A DNA stretch of 64,000 bases, from the NCBI GenBank assembly GCA_004000515.1, contig CP034537.1, forward strand, positions 4,726,001 through 4,790,000. Direction: 5' to 3'. Below the pieces are notes generated by a model, which ran no database searches, was not told the origin of the DNA, and saw only the letters and a list, made by a program, of their open reading frames with translations. The stretch comes from Pseudomonas poae (GTDB taxonomy: Bacteria > Pseudomonadota > Gammaproteobacteria > Pseudomonadales > Pseudomonadaceae). The position numbers and the translations under genes are program-made. Shown one piece after another: positions 1 to 9,446 of the stretch. Each line of letters begins with the position of its first letter. The first letter of the stretch is position 1.

Positions 1-101
1 TCGAGGTGTTTTACGCCGAGCAACGTCGCGAGGTTTTGACCCAGCGTGGTCACGCCTGCACACGAGGCGCCGGTGATGTAAATGCTCAATTTTTGCTCCA
101 T
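1..101 (-). CDS. P-loop nucleotide kinase-like protein (3' part outside window)
   Basis: Only the first ~33 codons are in the window. The ATG at 101-99 follows the stop of the upstream gene (107-109) by five bases, so the two are probably translated from one message. Residues ~10-20 read GASCAGVTTLG, a P-loop in which the usual Lys is replaced, as in small adenylate-kinase-like AAA proteins that carry GASGSGTTTLG. This points to an ATP/nucleotide-binding protein. The substrate cannot be told from this fragment. Confidence 0.6.
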   Translation of the reverse strand, partial: MEQKLSIYITGASCAGVTTLGQNLATLLGVKHL

Positions 102-106
102 CGGTG

Positions 107-902
107 TTATCGAACCGCCTCCAAGGGCGGTCCTTTGATCAGCGCCTTTAATCGCTCATCCCTCACATACTTTGCCACCCTCATGAAATCTTCGCGGCAG
201 CCTTGTGCAAACGCCAAATTCAGGAAGTTCACTCTTTGCTCGTCGATCTCGGTACGCATGGCGAGGATGTAATAACCTTCTGCGCGAAAATCGCCGGCAC
301 TCAAGGACAGGGGCGAGCATTATCAATCACCCATTGAATCGCATCTTCGTCCGGTTTTGGTGGGGCTTGTGCTTGGGGAAGCAGCTGGGAAAGGCGGTCA
401 GCAATGGGTATTCCGATTCGTAGTAGTCCGGACCCTGGACTGTCGCTTGCAGAAGGGCAAGGCGCCTCTCGTATTCAGCGCTGGGGGGATAGAAGGGTAT
501 GCAATTGACGTATTCCACAGCCCCTGCAATCAGGCCTTGCTCGGCGGCCCGGCCGTAGAACTCGCAGGCGGATTGTTTATTCTTGAGAATTGATGCCGCC
601 AGCAACACCTTGGCTTTTTGGTACATGGCAACGGCATGCCCACCCGCGATTGCAGTGTCCAGATGTGCGTTGAGTCGCCTCATTATTTGCGCGCTTTCAG
701 TCGCTAACGCCTCTGGCTCGGCAGGGTCCACGGGTTGATCGGTTTTGACGATTTCGAGCACGCGGTCGGACACGCGCTTTGCATCGTCCAGCGCGTCCAG
801 GGCGGCGTGATAGTGCGTGACAGCTTCGGGCGTGGGTGGCTGGGCGAGTGTGTTCAGCGGGAAAAAACAAAGCCCTAAAACGTATATGAAGCGCAGGGTC
901 AA
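107..902 (-). CDS. Periplasmic Sel1-like repeat protein, frameshifted in this sequence
   Basis: The TTG at 902-900 is the best start. A perfect AAGGAGG lies five bases upstream, and it opens a clean signal peptide (MTLRFIYVLGLCFFPLNTLAQ up to ~residue 20). The ATG at 938 lacks a ribosome binding site. The body is helical, with a Sel1/TPR-like stretch (AVAMYQKAKVLLAA, then CEFYGRAAEQGLIAGAVEY). The frame is lost around 355-390 and again near 302-306. Reading across both gives a continuous protein ending KALIKGPPLEAVR at 107. Function is unknown. Secretion and the repeat suggest a protein-protein interaction role in the periplasm. It is followed by the kinase-like gene five bases later. Confidence 0.6.
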
Positions 903-907
903 AAGGA

Positions 908-914
908 CCTCCTT
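908..914 (-). promoter_or_regulatory. Ribosome binding site deciding the TTG start of the Sel1-like gene
   Basis: AAGGAGG on the minus strand, five bases before TTG at 902. It decides between the TTG and the upstream in-frame ATG at 938, which has no such site. Confidence 0.7.
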
Positions 915-1098
915 GTTTGTCGCCATGGCCCGTTCCATCAGGTCTGATCCATCAAGTACGCCATCGGCATTAATGTTCCTATTTGAGCGTATCGCCTTTG
1001 CGCGTCCGAACTTTAATCACTGCAGGTCGAGCAAACTCAGGAGCGGAGCAGGCGCTATCACCCTAGCGCGCAAAAACGGCAATCAACAAAACAACTGC

Positions 1099-1128
1099 TT
1101 GCATGGCACATATGGATATCCGTATATT
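1099..1128 (+). promoter_or_regulatory. ars promoter with ArsR-type operator
   Basis: A TTGCAT -35 (1099-1104) and TATATT -10 (1123-1128) are 18 bases apart. The 16-bp dyad ATATGGATATCCGTAT (1110-1125) lies between and over them and is symmetric except for one base pair. A repressor bound here would block RNA polymerase, which fits arsenite-relieved autoregulation by the ArsR encoded just downstream. The operator assignment is inferred from position and symmetry. Confidence 0.7.
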
Positions 1129-1154
1129 CACATTTCCAAATGTAAGGAGCTTTC

Positions 1155-1501
1155 ATGATCACGCCCCTGAGGTCTTCAAAAGCCTGGCCGACGAAACCCG
1201 TACCCGCGCCACCCTGCTGATTGCTGATCAGGGCGAGCTGTGTGTCTGCGAGTTGATGTGTGCCCTGGACGACAGCCAGCCAAAGATCAGCCGCCATTTG
1301 GCGCAACTGCGCAGCAGTGGCTTGCTGCTCGACCGCCGCCAGGGCCAGTGGGTGTATTACCGCCTTAACCCGGACCTACCGAAGTGGGTTCACGAAATCC
1401 TGCAGGTGACCTCGAAAGCCAACACCGATTGGCTCAAGCAAAACGCTGCTCGCCTGCGGTGTATGAACGGCCGGCCTGTGCGGGAAGCCGACTGCGCCTG
1501 A
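1155..1501 (+). CDS. arsR: ArsR arsenic-responsive repressor (one-base frameshift near start)
   Basis: ArsR/SmtB winged-helix repressor that releases the ars operator on binding arsenite. The ATG at 1155 has AAGGAG six bases upstream. Its frame only continues if one C is added to the C-run 1164-1167, giving MITPPEVFKSLADETR and matching the family's usual start. The open frame extending upstream to 1103 is an artefact of that missing base. The metal-sensing motif ELCVCELMCAL (As(III) cysteines) is followed by the recognition helix QPKISRHLAQLRSSGLL and the wing RRQGQWVYYRL. About 116 residues, typical for the family. First gene of arsR-arsC-arsH. Confidence 0.92.
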
Positions 1502-1537
1502 GCCTCTGACGTCCGCCAAAAGCGGCAGGAGCAATCC

Positions 1538-2008
1538 ATGCGAGTCCTGTTCATGTGCACGGCCAACAGTTGCCGCAGCATCCTTTCAGAAGCGGTCTTC
1601 AATCACTTGGCGCCGCAGGGCATCGAGGCGATCAGTTCCGGGAGTTTCCCCAAAGGCCAGGTGTTGCCACGCAGCTTGTCGACGTTGCAGCAGGCCGGTA
1701 TCTCTGTCGATGGCTTGTACAGCAAAGGCAACGACGCATTCGAAGGCAACCCGCCAGACATCGTGATCACCGTGTGTGACAAGGCGGCTGGCGAAAGCTG
1801 TCCAGTGTATTTCGGCCCGGCGCTGAAAGCCCATTGGGGGTTGGAAGACCCCTCGGATGTGACGGGAGACGAGGCGGCGATCGACGCAGCGTTCAATACC
1901 ACATTGGCGCGCATTGAAAAACGCTGCCAAGCCTTCCTCGCCCTGTCCCTCGGCACCATCAGCCGTGATGCGCTCAAAACCGAGCTTGAACGAATTGCCA
2001 CGCTCTGA
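1538..2008 (+). CDS. arsC: ArsC arsenate reductase (LMW-phosphatase type)
   Basis: Cytoplasmic reductase converting arsenate to arsenite. The N-terminal MCTANSCRS is the CX5R phosphatase-type P-loop that holds arsenate, and VCDKAAGESCP (~residues 79-89) carries the resolving cysteines. The Asp-Pro of the LEDPSD loop supplies the acid. 156 residues, as expected. The start has AGGAG at good spacing, and the stop overlaps the ribosome binding site of arsH. The gene lies only 36 bp after arsR. In many Pseudomonas operons the arsenite pump gene arsB sits in that position, but here it is absent. Confidence 0.93.
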   Translation: MRVLFMCTANSCRSILSEAVFNHLAPQGIEAISSGSFPKGQVLPRSLSTLQQAGISVDGLYSKGNDAFEGNPPDIVITVCDKAAGESCPVYFGPALKAHWGLEDPSDVTGDEAAIDAAFNTTLARIEKRCQAFLALSLGTISRDALKTELERIATL

Positions 2009-2017
2009 GGAGAACCC

Positions 2018-2716
2018 ATGTCTGACCATCTACCCAATCTCGACCTGAGCCTGTTCGACGAGGTGCAAGCGTCGACGCTGGACCCACATAAACCGCGGAT
2101 CTTGCTGCTCTACGGTTCGACTCGCGAACGCTCGTTCAGCCGTCTGCTGGTCGAAGAAGCCGCACGCTTGCTGGAGCATTTTGGTGCCGAGACACGCATC
2201 TTCAACCCCTCCGGTTTGCCGTTGCCAGACGACGCCCCGGTCGATCACCCCAAGGTGCAAGAGCTGCGCGACCTGGTGTTGTGGTCGGAAGGGCAGGTGT
2301 GGTGTTCCCCGGAGCGACACGGCGCGATGTCTGCGGTGTTCAAGGCGCAGATCGACTGGGTACCGCTGGAGCTGGGAGCCGTGCGCCCGACACAGGGCAA
2401 GACGTTGGCGGTGATGCAGGTCTGCGGCGGTTCGCAGTCGTTCAATGTGGTGAATCAGCTGCGGGTACTGGGTCGCTGGATGCGTATGTTCACCATCCCC
2501 AACCAGTCATCGGTACCCAAGGCTTATATGGAATTCGACGAGGCTGGGCGGATGAAACCGTCGCCGTTTTATGATCGCGTTGTCGACGTGATGGAAGAGT
2601 TGGTGAAGTTCACCGTGCTGCTGCGTGGTCGTCAGGCGTTTCTGGTGGACCGCTATTCGGAGCGCAAAGAGTCGGCTGAGCAACTGATGGCGCGGGTAAA
2701 CCAGCGTTCCATTTGA
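2018..2716 (+). CDS. arsH: ArsH NADPH-dependent FMN oxidoreductase / organoarsenical oxidase
   Basis: ArsH flavoprotein, known in the family to oxidise trivalent organoarsenicals and reduce quinones or azo dyes with NADPH. The flavodoxin-like FMN phosphate loop is [15 protein letters not shown] (~residues 29-43). The conserved [18 protein letters not shown] segment (~97-114) and CGGSQSFN loop (~138) follow. 232 residues, normal length. Coupled to arsC by nine bases. It is the last gene of the operon; after it comes ~240 bp without a recognisable gene. Confidence 0.93.
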   Translation: MSDHLPNLDLSLFDEVQASTLDPHKPRILLLYGSTRERSFSRLLVEEAARLLEHFGAETRIFNPSGLPLPDDAPVDHPKVQELRDLVLWSEGQVWCSPERHGAMSAVFKAQIDWVPLELGAVRPTQGKTLAVMQVCGGSQSFNVVNQLRVLGRWMRMFTIPNQSSVPKAYMEFDEAGRMKPSPFYDRVVDVMEELVKFTVLLRGRQAFLVDRYSERKESAEQLMARVNQRSI

Positions 2717-2957
2717 GCGGTTGACGCTATCGTTCCGGTGGCCAGGGATGATGCGTGAGCGTTCTGAATGATGCGTACTTATGCGTTTCTGGTATCAGTC
2801 CTATACGGTTCACCCCATTTATCAATCAATGCCTGACCCGTTAATTTGCTCTCCACGTCATCACGCGTATCGAGGCGTTTTAGTGTCCGCGTAGGTGGAC
2901 ATTGCCATCACGCAATTCAGCGCGTTCTAGAACCCTTTGATTTGGAGAGCCCGCACT

Positions 2958-4069
2958 GTGAATAAAACCCTTCTTGGTGTCGCGATGTGCGTCACGGCGC
3001 CGTTGCCGCTGCCGCGGACAGCGTCGCTGAATCCCAGCAAATCCGCCGTGCAAACAGCCAGGCTTCGGCTACCGGCCCCGAGGACTATTTCTCTGGGCGG
3101 GTGCGTGTTGATCCGCTGTTTCCGGCGTCCGATGAGATCGACGTTTCGGGCGCCTACGTCAGCTTTGAGCCTGGCGCGCGTTCGGCCTGGCACACGCACC
3201 CGGCGGGTCAGCGGCTGGTGGTGATGTCGGGCGTTGGGCTGACTCAGGAGTGGGGCAAGCCGGTGCAACGGATCTTGCCGGGCGACGTCATCGTTTGCCC
3301 GCCAGGCGTCAAGCACTGGCACGGCGCGGCGCCGAACAGTGCGATGACGCACCTGGCGGTGACCGGGACGGTGGATGGTAAAAACGTCGACTGGATGGAG
3401 AAAGTCACCGACGCCGAGTACGGCGCCTCTTTAAACAAACCCGCCAGCAGCGAGACCGCGCTGTCCGCCAAGCAACAGTCGATACCCTTGATTGCTGCAG
3501 CGATGGCCACCGGCAATCTGCCCGCACTTAATACGGCACTGAATCAAGGTCTGGACGCTGGGTTGGCCATCAGCGAGGCAAATGAAATTCTGGTGCAGCT
3601 TTACGCCTACGTTGGCTTCCCTCGCAGCTTGAACGCGCTGGGTGAGTTGATGCGGGTAGTGGAGGCGCGCAAGCAACGGGGGATCAAGGATAAGCAGGGG
3701 CGTGAGCCGATGGCGGTCATTCCCGTCGGCGAGCAGTTGCTGGTGCTCGGCAAGGCCAACCAAACGAAAATCGCCGGCGCAGAGGTGAAGGGCCCGTTGT
3801 TCGATTTCGCCCCGGTGATCAATCAATACCTGCAGGCGCATCTGTTCGGCGACATCTTTGCCCGGGACAACCTCGACTGGCAGAGCCGCGAGTTGGCGAC
3901 GGTTGCCGCGTTGGCCGCCACACCGGGTGTGGAGTCGCAGTTGCGTTCCCACGTCGCCGCCAGCCTGCGGGTGGGCGTGACGGTGGAGCAATTGCGCCAA
4001 CTGGTGCGATTGCTGGAAGAGCAGGGCAACGTCGAAGCGGCCCGACGCGCCAGCGCAATACTGGAATAG
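2958..4069 (+). CDS. Cupin plus carboxymuconolactone-decarboxylase-like secreted protein
   Basis: The GTG at 2958 (GGAGAG upstream) opens an export signal (VNKTLLGVAMCVTA) that joins AVAAAADSVAES after a one-base shift near 2985-3000. Starting at the in-frame ATG 2987 would lose the signal. Residues ~40-150 form a cupin with metal ligands in WHTHPAGQ and KHWHG, like bacterial cupin hydroxynitrile lyases. Residues ~170-250 (ILVQLYAYVGFPRSLNAL) and the C-terminal domain resemble the carboxymuconolactone decarboxylase / alkylhydroperoxidase AhpD fold, lacking a CxxC. Two-domain proteins of this kind are common, but their substrate is not established. Monocistronic. Confidence 0.75.
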
Positions 4070-4082
4070 GTATCCCGGTAGT

Positions 4083-4219
4083 TTGTAGTGAGCGGGCTTG
4101 TCCCGCGCTGGGCAGCAGAGCGGCCCTAAATCCAGTCACTGCGTTCTTACAGAAAAACCGCGTAGTCAGCATTTAGGGCGGCTTCGCCACCCAGCGCGGG
4201 ACAAGCCCGCTCACTACAA
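4083..4219. repeat. MITE-like inverted-repeat element, copy 1
   Basis: The ends are perfect 30-bp inverted repeats beginning TTGTAGTGAGCGGGCTTGTC. The interior contains a second short dyad (CGGCCCTAAA / TTTAGGGCGG). The same family recurs at 34298-34431 and 61279-61415. It carries no gene of its own. Its right arm overlaps the 3' end of the neighbouring LysR gene. It looks like the R178-type repeat described for P. fluorescens, an assignment I make from memory of its ends. Confidence 0.85.
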
Positions 4220-5126
4220 CACCGGCACCAGTGACGGGGGGATAGCGCAAGGTCTCGCGCAGCAAGGTGAATGCCGGTGAGCTCTGGCGCCGGCTCGGGT
4301 AGTACAAGTGGTACCCCGAGAACGGCTCGCACCAGTCTTCCAGCACCCGCACCAGGCGGCCCTGCGCCACGTGTTCCAGCACCAGGTCTTCGGGCATAAA
4401 CGCCAAGCCCAGGCCTTGGAGCGCCGCTTCCATGCGCATGGCGATAGTGTTGAACACCAGTTGGCCTTCGACGCGTACGTTCAATTCCTGCCCGTTCTTT
4501 TCAAACTCCCACACATACAAACTGCCATGGGTCGGCATGCGCAGGGTGATGCAGTTGTGGGTCATCAAGTCGTTGGGAATTGTCGGCAGCGGGTAGCGGG
4601 CGAAATACGCTGGCGAACCGACCACCGCCATGCGCAAGTCCGGGCCGATGCGCATCGCGATCATGTCCTTGGCCACTTGCTCTCCCAAACGCACGCCTGC
4701 ATCGAAACCTTGCGCCACGATATCGGTGAAGCCGTAGTCGACGATGATCTCGATATTGAGGTCGGGATTGTCCGGCAGCAGTTTGGCCAGCACCGGATGC
4801 AGCACGCTGATTGCGCAATGTTCGCCTGCCGTGATGCGCAGCTTGCCCATCGGCTTGTCGCGGTATTCGCTGAGAGAGGCCAGCTCGCTGTCGATCTCCT
4901 CGAACCGTGGCGCGATCACCCGCAGCAGATGCTCACCGGCCTCGGTCGCCGACACGCTGCGGGTGGTGCGGGCCAGCAAGCGCACGCCGAGGTGCTCTTC
5001 GAGCTGGCGCATGGCGCGGCTCAAGGCCGGTTGCGACATGCCAAGCCGAGCGGCCGCGCGGGTGAAGCTGCGTTCCTGGGCCACGATGGCGAAGAGTGCC
5101 AGTTGGTCGTAGCGTTCGGTGGTCAT
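4173..5126 (-). CDS. LysR-family transcriptional regulator
   Basis: LysR regulator of 317 residues. The N-terminal HTH is FTRAAARLGMSQPALSRAMRQLEEHLGVRLL (quoted in parts: FTRAAARLGMSQPALSR then QLEEHLGVRLLARTTR). From ~residue 90 comes a periplasmic-binding-fold effector domain (GKLRITAGEHCAISVL..., GLGLAFMPEDLV). The last ~15 codons, ending VVSGLVPRWVAKPP, lie inside the inverted-repeat element at 4083-4219, so the original stop seems to have been replaced by the repeat. No divergent target gene is adjacent, so the regulon cannot be named. Confidence 0.88.
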   Translation of the reverse strand: MTTERYDQLALFAIVAQERSFTRAAARLGMSQPALSRAMRQLEEHLGVRLLARTTRSVSATEAGEHLLRVIAPRFEEIDSELASLSEYRDKPMGKLRITAGEHCAISVLHPVLAKLLPDNPDLNIEIIVDYGFTDIVAQGFDAGVRLGEQVAKDMIAMRIGPDLRMAVVGSPAYFARYPLPTIPNDLMTHNCITLRMPTHGSLYVWEFEKNGQELNVRVEGQLVFNTIAMRMEAALQGLGLAFMPEDLVLEHVAQGRLVRVLEDWCEPFSGYHLYYPSRRQSSPAFTLLRETLRYPPVTGAGVVVSGLVPRWVAKPP

Positions 5127-5201
5127 TGATGCGTCTCTGGTATGAACAGAGTGTGATTATGCCTGTTGTGAAAGGCGCTCTCACAATTTGTAGGCCTTGG
5201 G

Positions 5202-5822
5202 TCACTCGGCGGACGAGCCTTCCTTCAACATCACCAGTGCCCCCACGATCAGCGCCTGCATACCTTGTTCCAGTTCAATTTCCATCTCCGCTTCTTCGGT
5301 AGCGCGATCCGTTTCCACCACGGGCTCTCGCTGGGTGACCGTATACACCGTGTCGGCCACGGCCATGCAGTGGAACGCCACCGTGGCAAGCAGCCAGCGC
5401 GCCTGATCCTGGCTGACGCCAAATGCCTGGGCGATAAGCGCTTGGTGGCCGTGGATCTTGGCCAGCATCGGCTCAGTCGCGGCCGCCCTGCGGATGACGA
5501 AAGGCGTGAGCCCCGGGTGCGCCTTGACGAACTCCCCGGACCGAGGTGGCGAACACGATCAGGTACTCGCGCAAGCCACCGTCCTTGTCGCCGCAATCCT
5601 GGGGAATCTGCCAGCGCGTGAAGATTTCTTCGGCGACCAGCGCTTTGAGCGCCTCGAGGTTGGCCACGTGTTTATACAGCGCCATATGGCTCACACCCAG
5701 CGCCGCCGCGAGGCCGACGAAGGTGATGTTAGGCAGGCCCATCTCTATACCGGCTTCGACGATTCGCTCCCGTGTGATGCTCGGCGGGCGTCCGCGGGTG
5801 GCCGGTTTTTTGCGGGTTCCAT
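5202..5822 (-). CDS. TetR-family regulator (two frameshifts in this sequence)
   Basis: The ATG at 5822 follows AAGGA. One base missing in the A-run (plus-strand T-run 5806-5811) restores MEPAKKPATRGRPPSITRER, a typical TetR lead-in. The HTH is ITFVGLAAALGVSHMALYKHV (in parts: FVGLAAALGVSHMALYKHV). An extra G near 5540 breaks the frame; corrected, the ligand domain continues EFVKAHPGLTPFVIRRAAATEP to the stop at 5202. About 207 residues, normal. It lies ~115 bp from the divergent siderophore ABC operon and may regulate it. That is inference only. Confidence 0.8.
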
Positions 5823-5900
5823 AGGTATTCCTTAATCACTGAACACAAGGTTGTAGCTGTCTTGTCGGGTTTACGCAAATTAGTTTATAGTCATGCAACT

Positions 5901-5919
5901 AAATATGATTCTGATTCTC
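5901..5919 (-). promoter_or_regulatory. Fur-box-like site before the siderophore ABC operon
   Basis: On the minus strand GAGAATCAGAATCATATTT matches 13 of 19 bases of the Fur consensus GATAATGATAATCATTATC. It covers a TATGAT -10-like hexamer (5904-5909), 20 bp before the first ABC gene. Iron-dependent repression of the downstream uptake genes is the natural reading. Confidence 0.6.
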
Positions 5920-5938
5920 AAACGGACCTTTTCTCGCA

Positions 5939-7726
5939 ATGGACTCTCCTGACTCGGCCTCGGCCAACCCCACTGTCGAAGGCACGCTTAGCCGGGTATT
6001 GGCGCCTATCCGTGGGCGCCTGGTGATTGCCGCGCTGTTGGCCGCCATCGGTGCGATGCTGACCCTGGTGCCCCTGGCCGGTATCGCCCATATCGCTCGA
6101 CGCTTGCTCGACGATGCTGGCAGCGTATCCAGTGAACTGTGGTGGGTGGCGGGCTTGAGCATCGCGAGCCTGTTTGTGGGCATGGCGCTGATCTTTGCGG
6201 GCGAACTGCTGGCTCACCTGGCCGACAACCGCCTCACACACCACTTGCGCCAAGCCATCACGCAACGCCTGAGCCGGGTACCGCTGGGCTGGTTCAGCAG
6301 TCGCGCGTCGGGCGAAATCAAGCGGGCGGTACAGGACGACATCAACACCCTGCATAGCCTCACCGCGCATTTCTATACCACCACCGGGCGTGCAGGCGGC
6401 GCCGTGCTGATCTCGATGGTCTACCTGTTCGCCATGGACTGGCGCCTGGCGCTGATTGCGTTGCTGCCATTCGCCGGTTATTTCCTGTTCCTTAAACGGG
6501 CCATGCGCGCCAGCGGCGCGAGTATGCAGCAATTCATCGGCGGCATGGACCGCATCAGCAATGCGGTGGAGGAGTTCGTCAAAGGCATTCCGGTGGTCAA
6601 GGCCTTCGGTGTCAGTGGCAAGGCGCACAGCGCTTACCGCCAAGCGATCGATGCGTTCGCCGAAGCGTTCATCGACTTCACCCGTCCGCTGGTGGCTTCG
6701 ATGGCGAATGCCAATGCGATGATTGCGCCGGTCACCGTGCTCTGCGTGGTGCTGGTGGCGGGCACGCTGTTTGTCAGCCTGGGTTGGATGATGCCGCTGG
6801 ACGTGCTGCCGTTTGTGCTGGTGGCGCCGGGCTTGAGTGCGCCGTTGTTACTGTTGCACTACATCACCCACGACCTCAACAACGCCACGGGCGCCGCCCA
6901 GCGTGTGCACGCGCTGCTCGACACGCCAACGCTGTCGCAGCCATCGGTGCACACCCAGCAATTGCCGAGGGGCAGCGAGATTCGCTTCGAGCAGGTCGGT
7001 TATGGCTATGGGCGCGACAATCCGGTGCTGACTGATATCAGCTTCACGCTGCAACCGGGCACCACCACGGCGATTGTCGGGCCGTCGGGTGCCGGCAAGT
7101 CGACGCTGGCGCGCCTGCTGCTGCGTTTCTTCGACCCCGACACCGGGCGTATCACCCTCGGTGGCGTAGACCTGCGAAACATCGAGACCGAACGGCTTTA
7201 CCAACGCATCGGGTTCGTGTTGCAGGAGGTACGCCTGATCAACGCCAGCGTGCGCGACAACATCGCCCTCGGCAGGCCCTCAGCCACTGCGCAAGACATC
7301 GAAGACGCCGCACGCACCGCGAATATCCACGAGCGCATCCTGCGCCTGCCCCGGGGCTATGAGTCGGTAATCGGTGAAGACGCCCAGCTTTCCGGCGGCG
7401 AGCAGCAGCGCGTGAGCATCGCCCGTGCGGTGCTGGTGGACCCGCCGGTGCTGGTCCTCGATGAGGCCACCGCCGCTGCGGATGCCGAGAACGAAGTGGC
7501 GATCCAGCAAGCCCTGTCGCGCTTCGCCCAGGGCCGCACGTTGTTGGTCATCGCCCATCGGCTCGACACCGTGATGCACGCCGACCAGATCCTGGTCGTT
7601 GATCAAGGCCGCGTGGTTGAGCAGGGGCGGCATGCCGACTTGCTGGCCCGTGAGGGGCTCTACGCACGCCTTTGGCACCTGGGCGACTACGCCCGCGACG
7701 AACAACCGGTGGTGCAACCATGCTGA
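5939..7726 (+). CDS. Half-size ABC transporter 1, siderophore-locus type (IrtA/YbtP-like)
   Basis: 595 residues. Six membrane helices (ABC_membrane fold) to ~residue 310, then a nucleotide-binding domain: Walker A GPSGAGKS (~382), signature LSGGEQQR (~485), Walker B VLVLDEAT (~504), H-loop IAHR. The second half-transporter gene overlaps its end by 7 bp, so the two probably form a heterodimer. In iron loci such paired half-transporters (IrtAB, YbtPQ) sit with receptors and import or process ferric siderophores despite an exporter fold. Direction here is not provable from sequence. First gene of a Fur-box-preceded operon. Confidence 0.82.
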   Translation: MDSPDSASANPTVEGTLSRVLAPIRGRLVIAALLAAIGAMLTLVPLAGIAHIARRLLDDAGSVSSELWWVAGLSIASLFVGMALIFAGELLAHLADNRLTHHLRQAITQRLSRVPLGWFSSRASGEIKRAVQDDINTLHSLTAHFYTTTGRAGGAVLISMVYLFAMDWRLALIALLPFAGYFLFLKRAMRASGASMQQFIGGMDRISNAVEEFVKGIPVVKAFGVSGKAHSAYRQAIDAFAEAFIDFTRPLVASMANANAMIAPVTVLCVVLVAGTLFVSLGWMMPLDVLPFVLVAPGLSAPLLLLHYITHDLNNATGAAQRVHALLDTPTLSQPSVHTQQLPRGSEIRFEQVGYGYGRDNPVLTDISFTLQPGTTTAIVGPSGAGKSTLARLLLRFFDPDTGRITLGGVDLRNIETERLYQRIGFVLQEVRLINASVRDNIALGRPSATAQDIEDAARTANIHERILRLPRGYESVIGEDAQLSGGEQQRVSIARAVLVDPPVLVLDEATAAADAENEVAIQQALSRFAQGRTLLVIAHRLDTVMHADQILVVDQGRVVEQGRHADLLAREGLYARLWHLGDYARDEQPVVQPC

Positions 7727-9446
7727 AGACTTTTGTGCGCCTGCTGGGCGAAGACGCCCCGACCTTGCGTCGCTATGCCTGGATGGCAGCGTTCTATGGC
7801 CTGCTCTGTGGGCTGACCATTACCGCGCTGGTGCCGGTGATCAGCCGCCTGCTGCGCGGCGATGTACGCGGCGCGGCGTTTTGGCTGGTTGCGCTGCTGA
7901 TGGGCATGCTTGCCTGCGGCGTATGGCGGCGCAGCGTGGACAAGGCGGGTGTGGCGGTCGGCGTCGCAGTGCTGCAAGGCGCACGCCAGCGTATCGGTGA
8001 TCACGTTGCGCGCCTGCCCATCGGCTGGTTCACCCCACAAAACAGCGCTCAGCTCAGCCATGTGATTACCCAGGGCATGATGGCGGTGGCCCAGTTACCG
8101 GCCCACGTGTTCACCCCGGTGATCAGTGGCGCGGTGACGCCATTGGTGATCGTCGTCGCACTGTTTGCGCTGCACTGGACGTTGGGGCTCGTCGCATTGC
8201 TGGCACTGCCGCTCCTGGTCGGCGCGATGTTACTCACGGCCCGCCTGGGCCAAGCCGCCGACACCACTTATCAGCAGCACTTCGCCCACACCAGTCAGCG
8301 CATGGTCGAGTTCGCCCAGGCCCAATCGGTGTTACGCGCCTTTAATGGCGAGGGCGGTGGCCTGCGGCTGCTGGGACAAGCCATCGACCAGCAGCGCCAA
8401 TCCGGCATGCGCTTGATCTATCAGTCGTCATTGTCGGCGGTGCTCAACGCGTGGGTGGTGCAGGCGATTTTCTGTGCGCTGCTGGTGGCCGTGGCGCTGT
8501 GGGCCGAGTTGCTTGAGCAGGACGCTGCGATTGCTGCCTGCGTCGCGTTGGTGCTGGTGTGTCGCTACATCGAACCGCTGCTCGACGTGGCCAGTTATGG
8601 CGAAATCCTGCGCAGCGCCAACGGCCAGCTTGACGCGGTCCAGAGCATCCTGGCGGTGCAGCCCTTGCCAGTGATGGAGCCAGCGCAAACGCCGGCGGAC
8701 AACGCGGTGGAACTGCGCAGCGTGAGCTTTCGTTATGCGCCCGACGCGCCCCAGGTGCTGCGCGGTGTGAACCTTGAAATCGCGGCGGGTAGCATGACGG
8801 CACTGATCGGTGCGTCCGGCTCGGGCAAGACCACGCTGGTGCGTTTGCTCGCGCGTTTTTCGATGCAAGTCGGGGCACTGTGCTGATCGGTGGCGTGGAT
8901 GTGCGGCAGTTGTCCGAGGCGGATCTTGCGGCGCAGGTCAGCCAGATTTTCCAGGACACCTACCTGTTCCAGGGCAGCATTGCCGACAACATCCGCCTCG
9001 GCAAGCCGACCGCCACTGAGGCTGAATGGGTTGAGGCCGCGCGCCAGGCCGGTGTGGCTGAGATCGTCGCGCGCTTGCCCCAAGGCCTGGACACGCCGGT
9101 GGGCGAGGGCGGTGCACGGTTGTCGGGTGGCGAGCGGCAACGCATTGCCATTGCCCGTGCCTTGCTCAAGGGCGCACCGATTCTGCTGGTGGACGAAGCC
9201 ACCGCTGCGCTGGACGCGGAAAACCAGGCGGCCGTCGCCGAGGCGTTGGCCAGGTTGCGCGGCCAATGCACGTTGATTGTGATTGCACATCAGCTGTCCA
9301 CTGTGGCCATGGCCGACCAGATCGTGGTGCTCGATGAGGGCCAGATCGTTGAGCAAGGTACCCCGTCGAGCTTGGCGGCCAGTGGCGGGCGTTACGCACA
9401 GTTCCTGGCTCAACGGCAGGCGGCAACGGGCTGGCGCATCGCATGA
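7720..9446 (+). CDS. Half-size ABC transporter 2 (frameshift at 8856-8860)
   Basis: Partner of the preceding gene, overlapping it by 7 bp. Transmembrane domain to ~residue 310, Walker A GASGSGKT (~365), signature LSGGERQR, Walker B LLVDEATAALD, H-loop IAHQ (Gln after His). The frame breaks in the T-run 8856-8860. One added T gives RFFDASRGTVLIGGVDVRQL, the canonical segment after Walker A, so the gene is probably intact in the organism. About 576 residues. The next permease gene overlaps its stop by 4 bp. Confidence 0.82.

Noticed and set aside
1103..1154. Upstream extension of the arsR reading frame to an ATG at 1103
   Set aside because: It runs through the promoter/operator and exists only because one C is missing at 1164-1167; the ribosome site belongs to the ATG at 1155.
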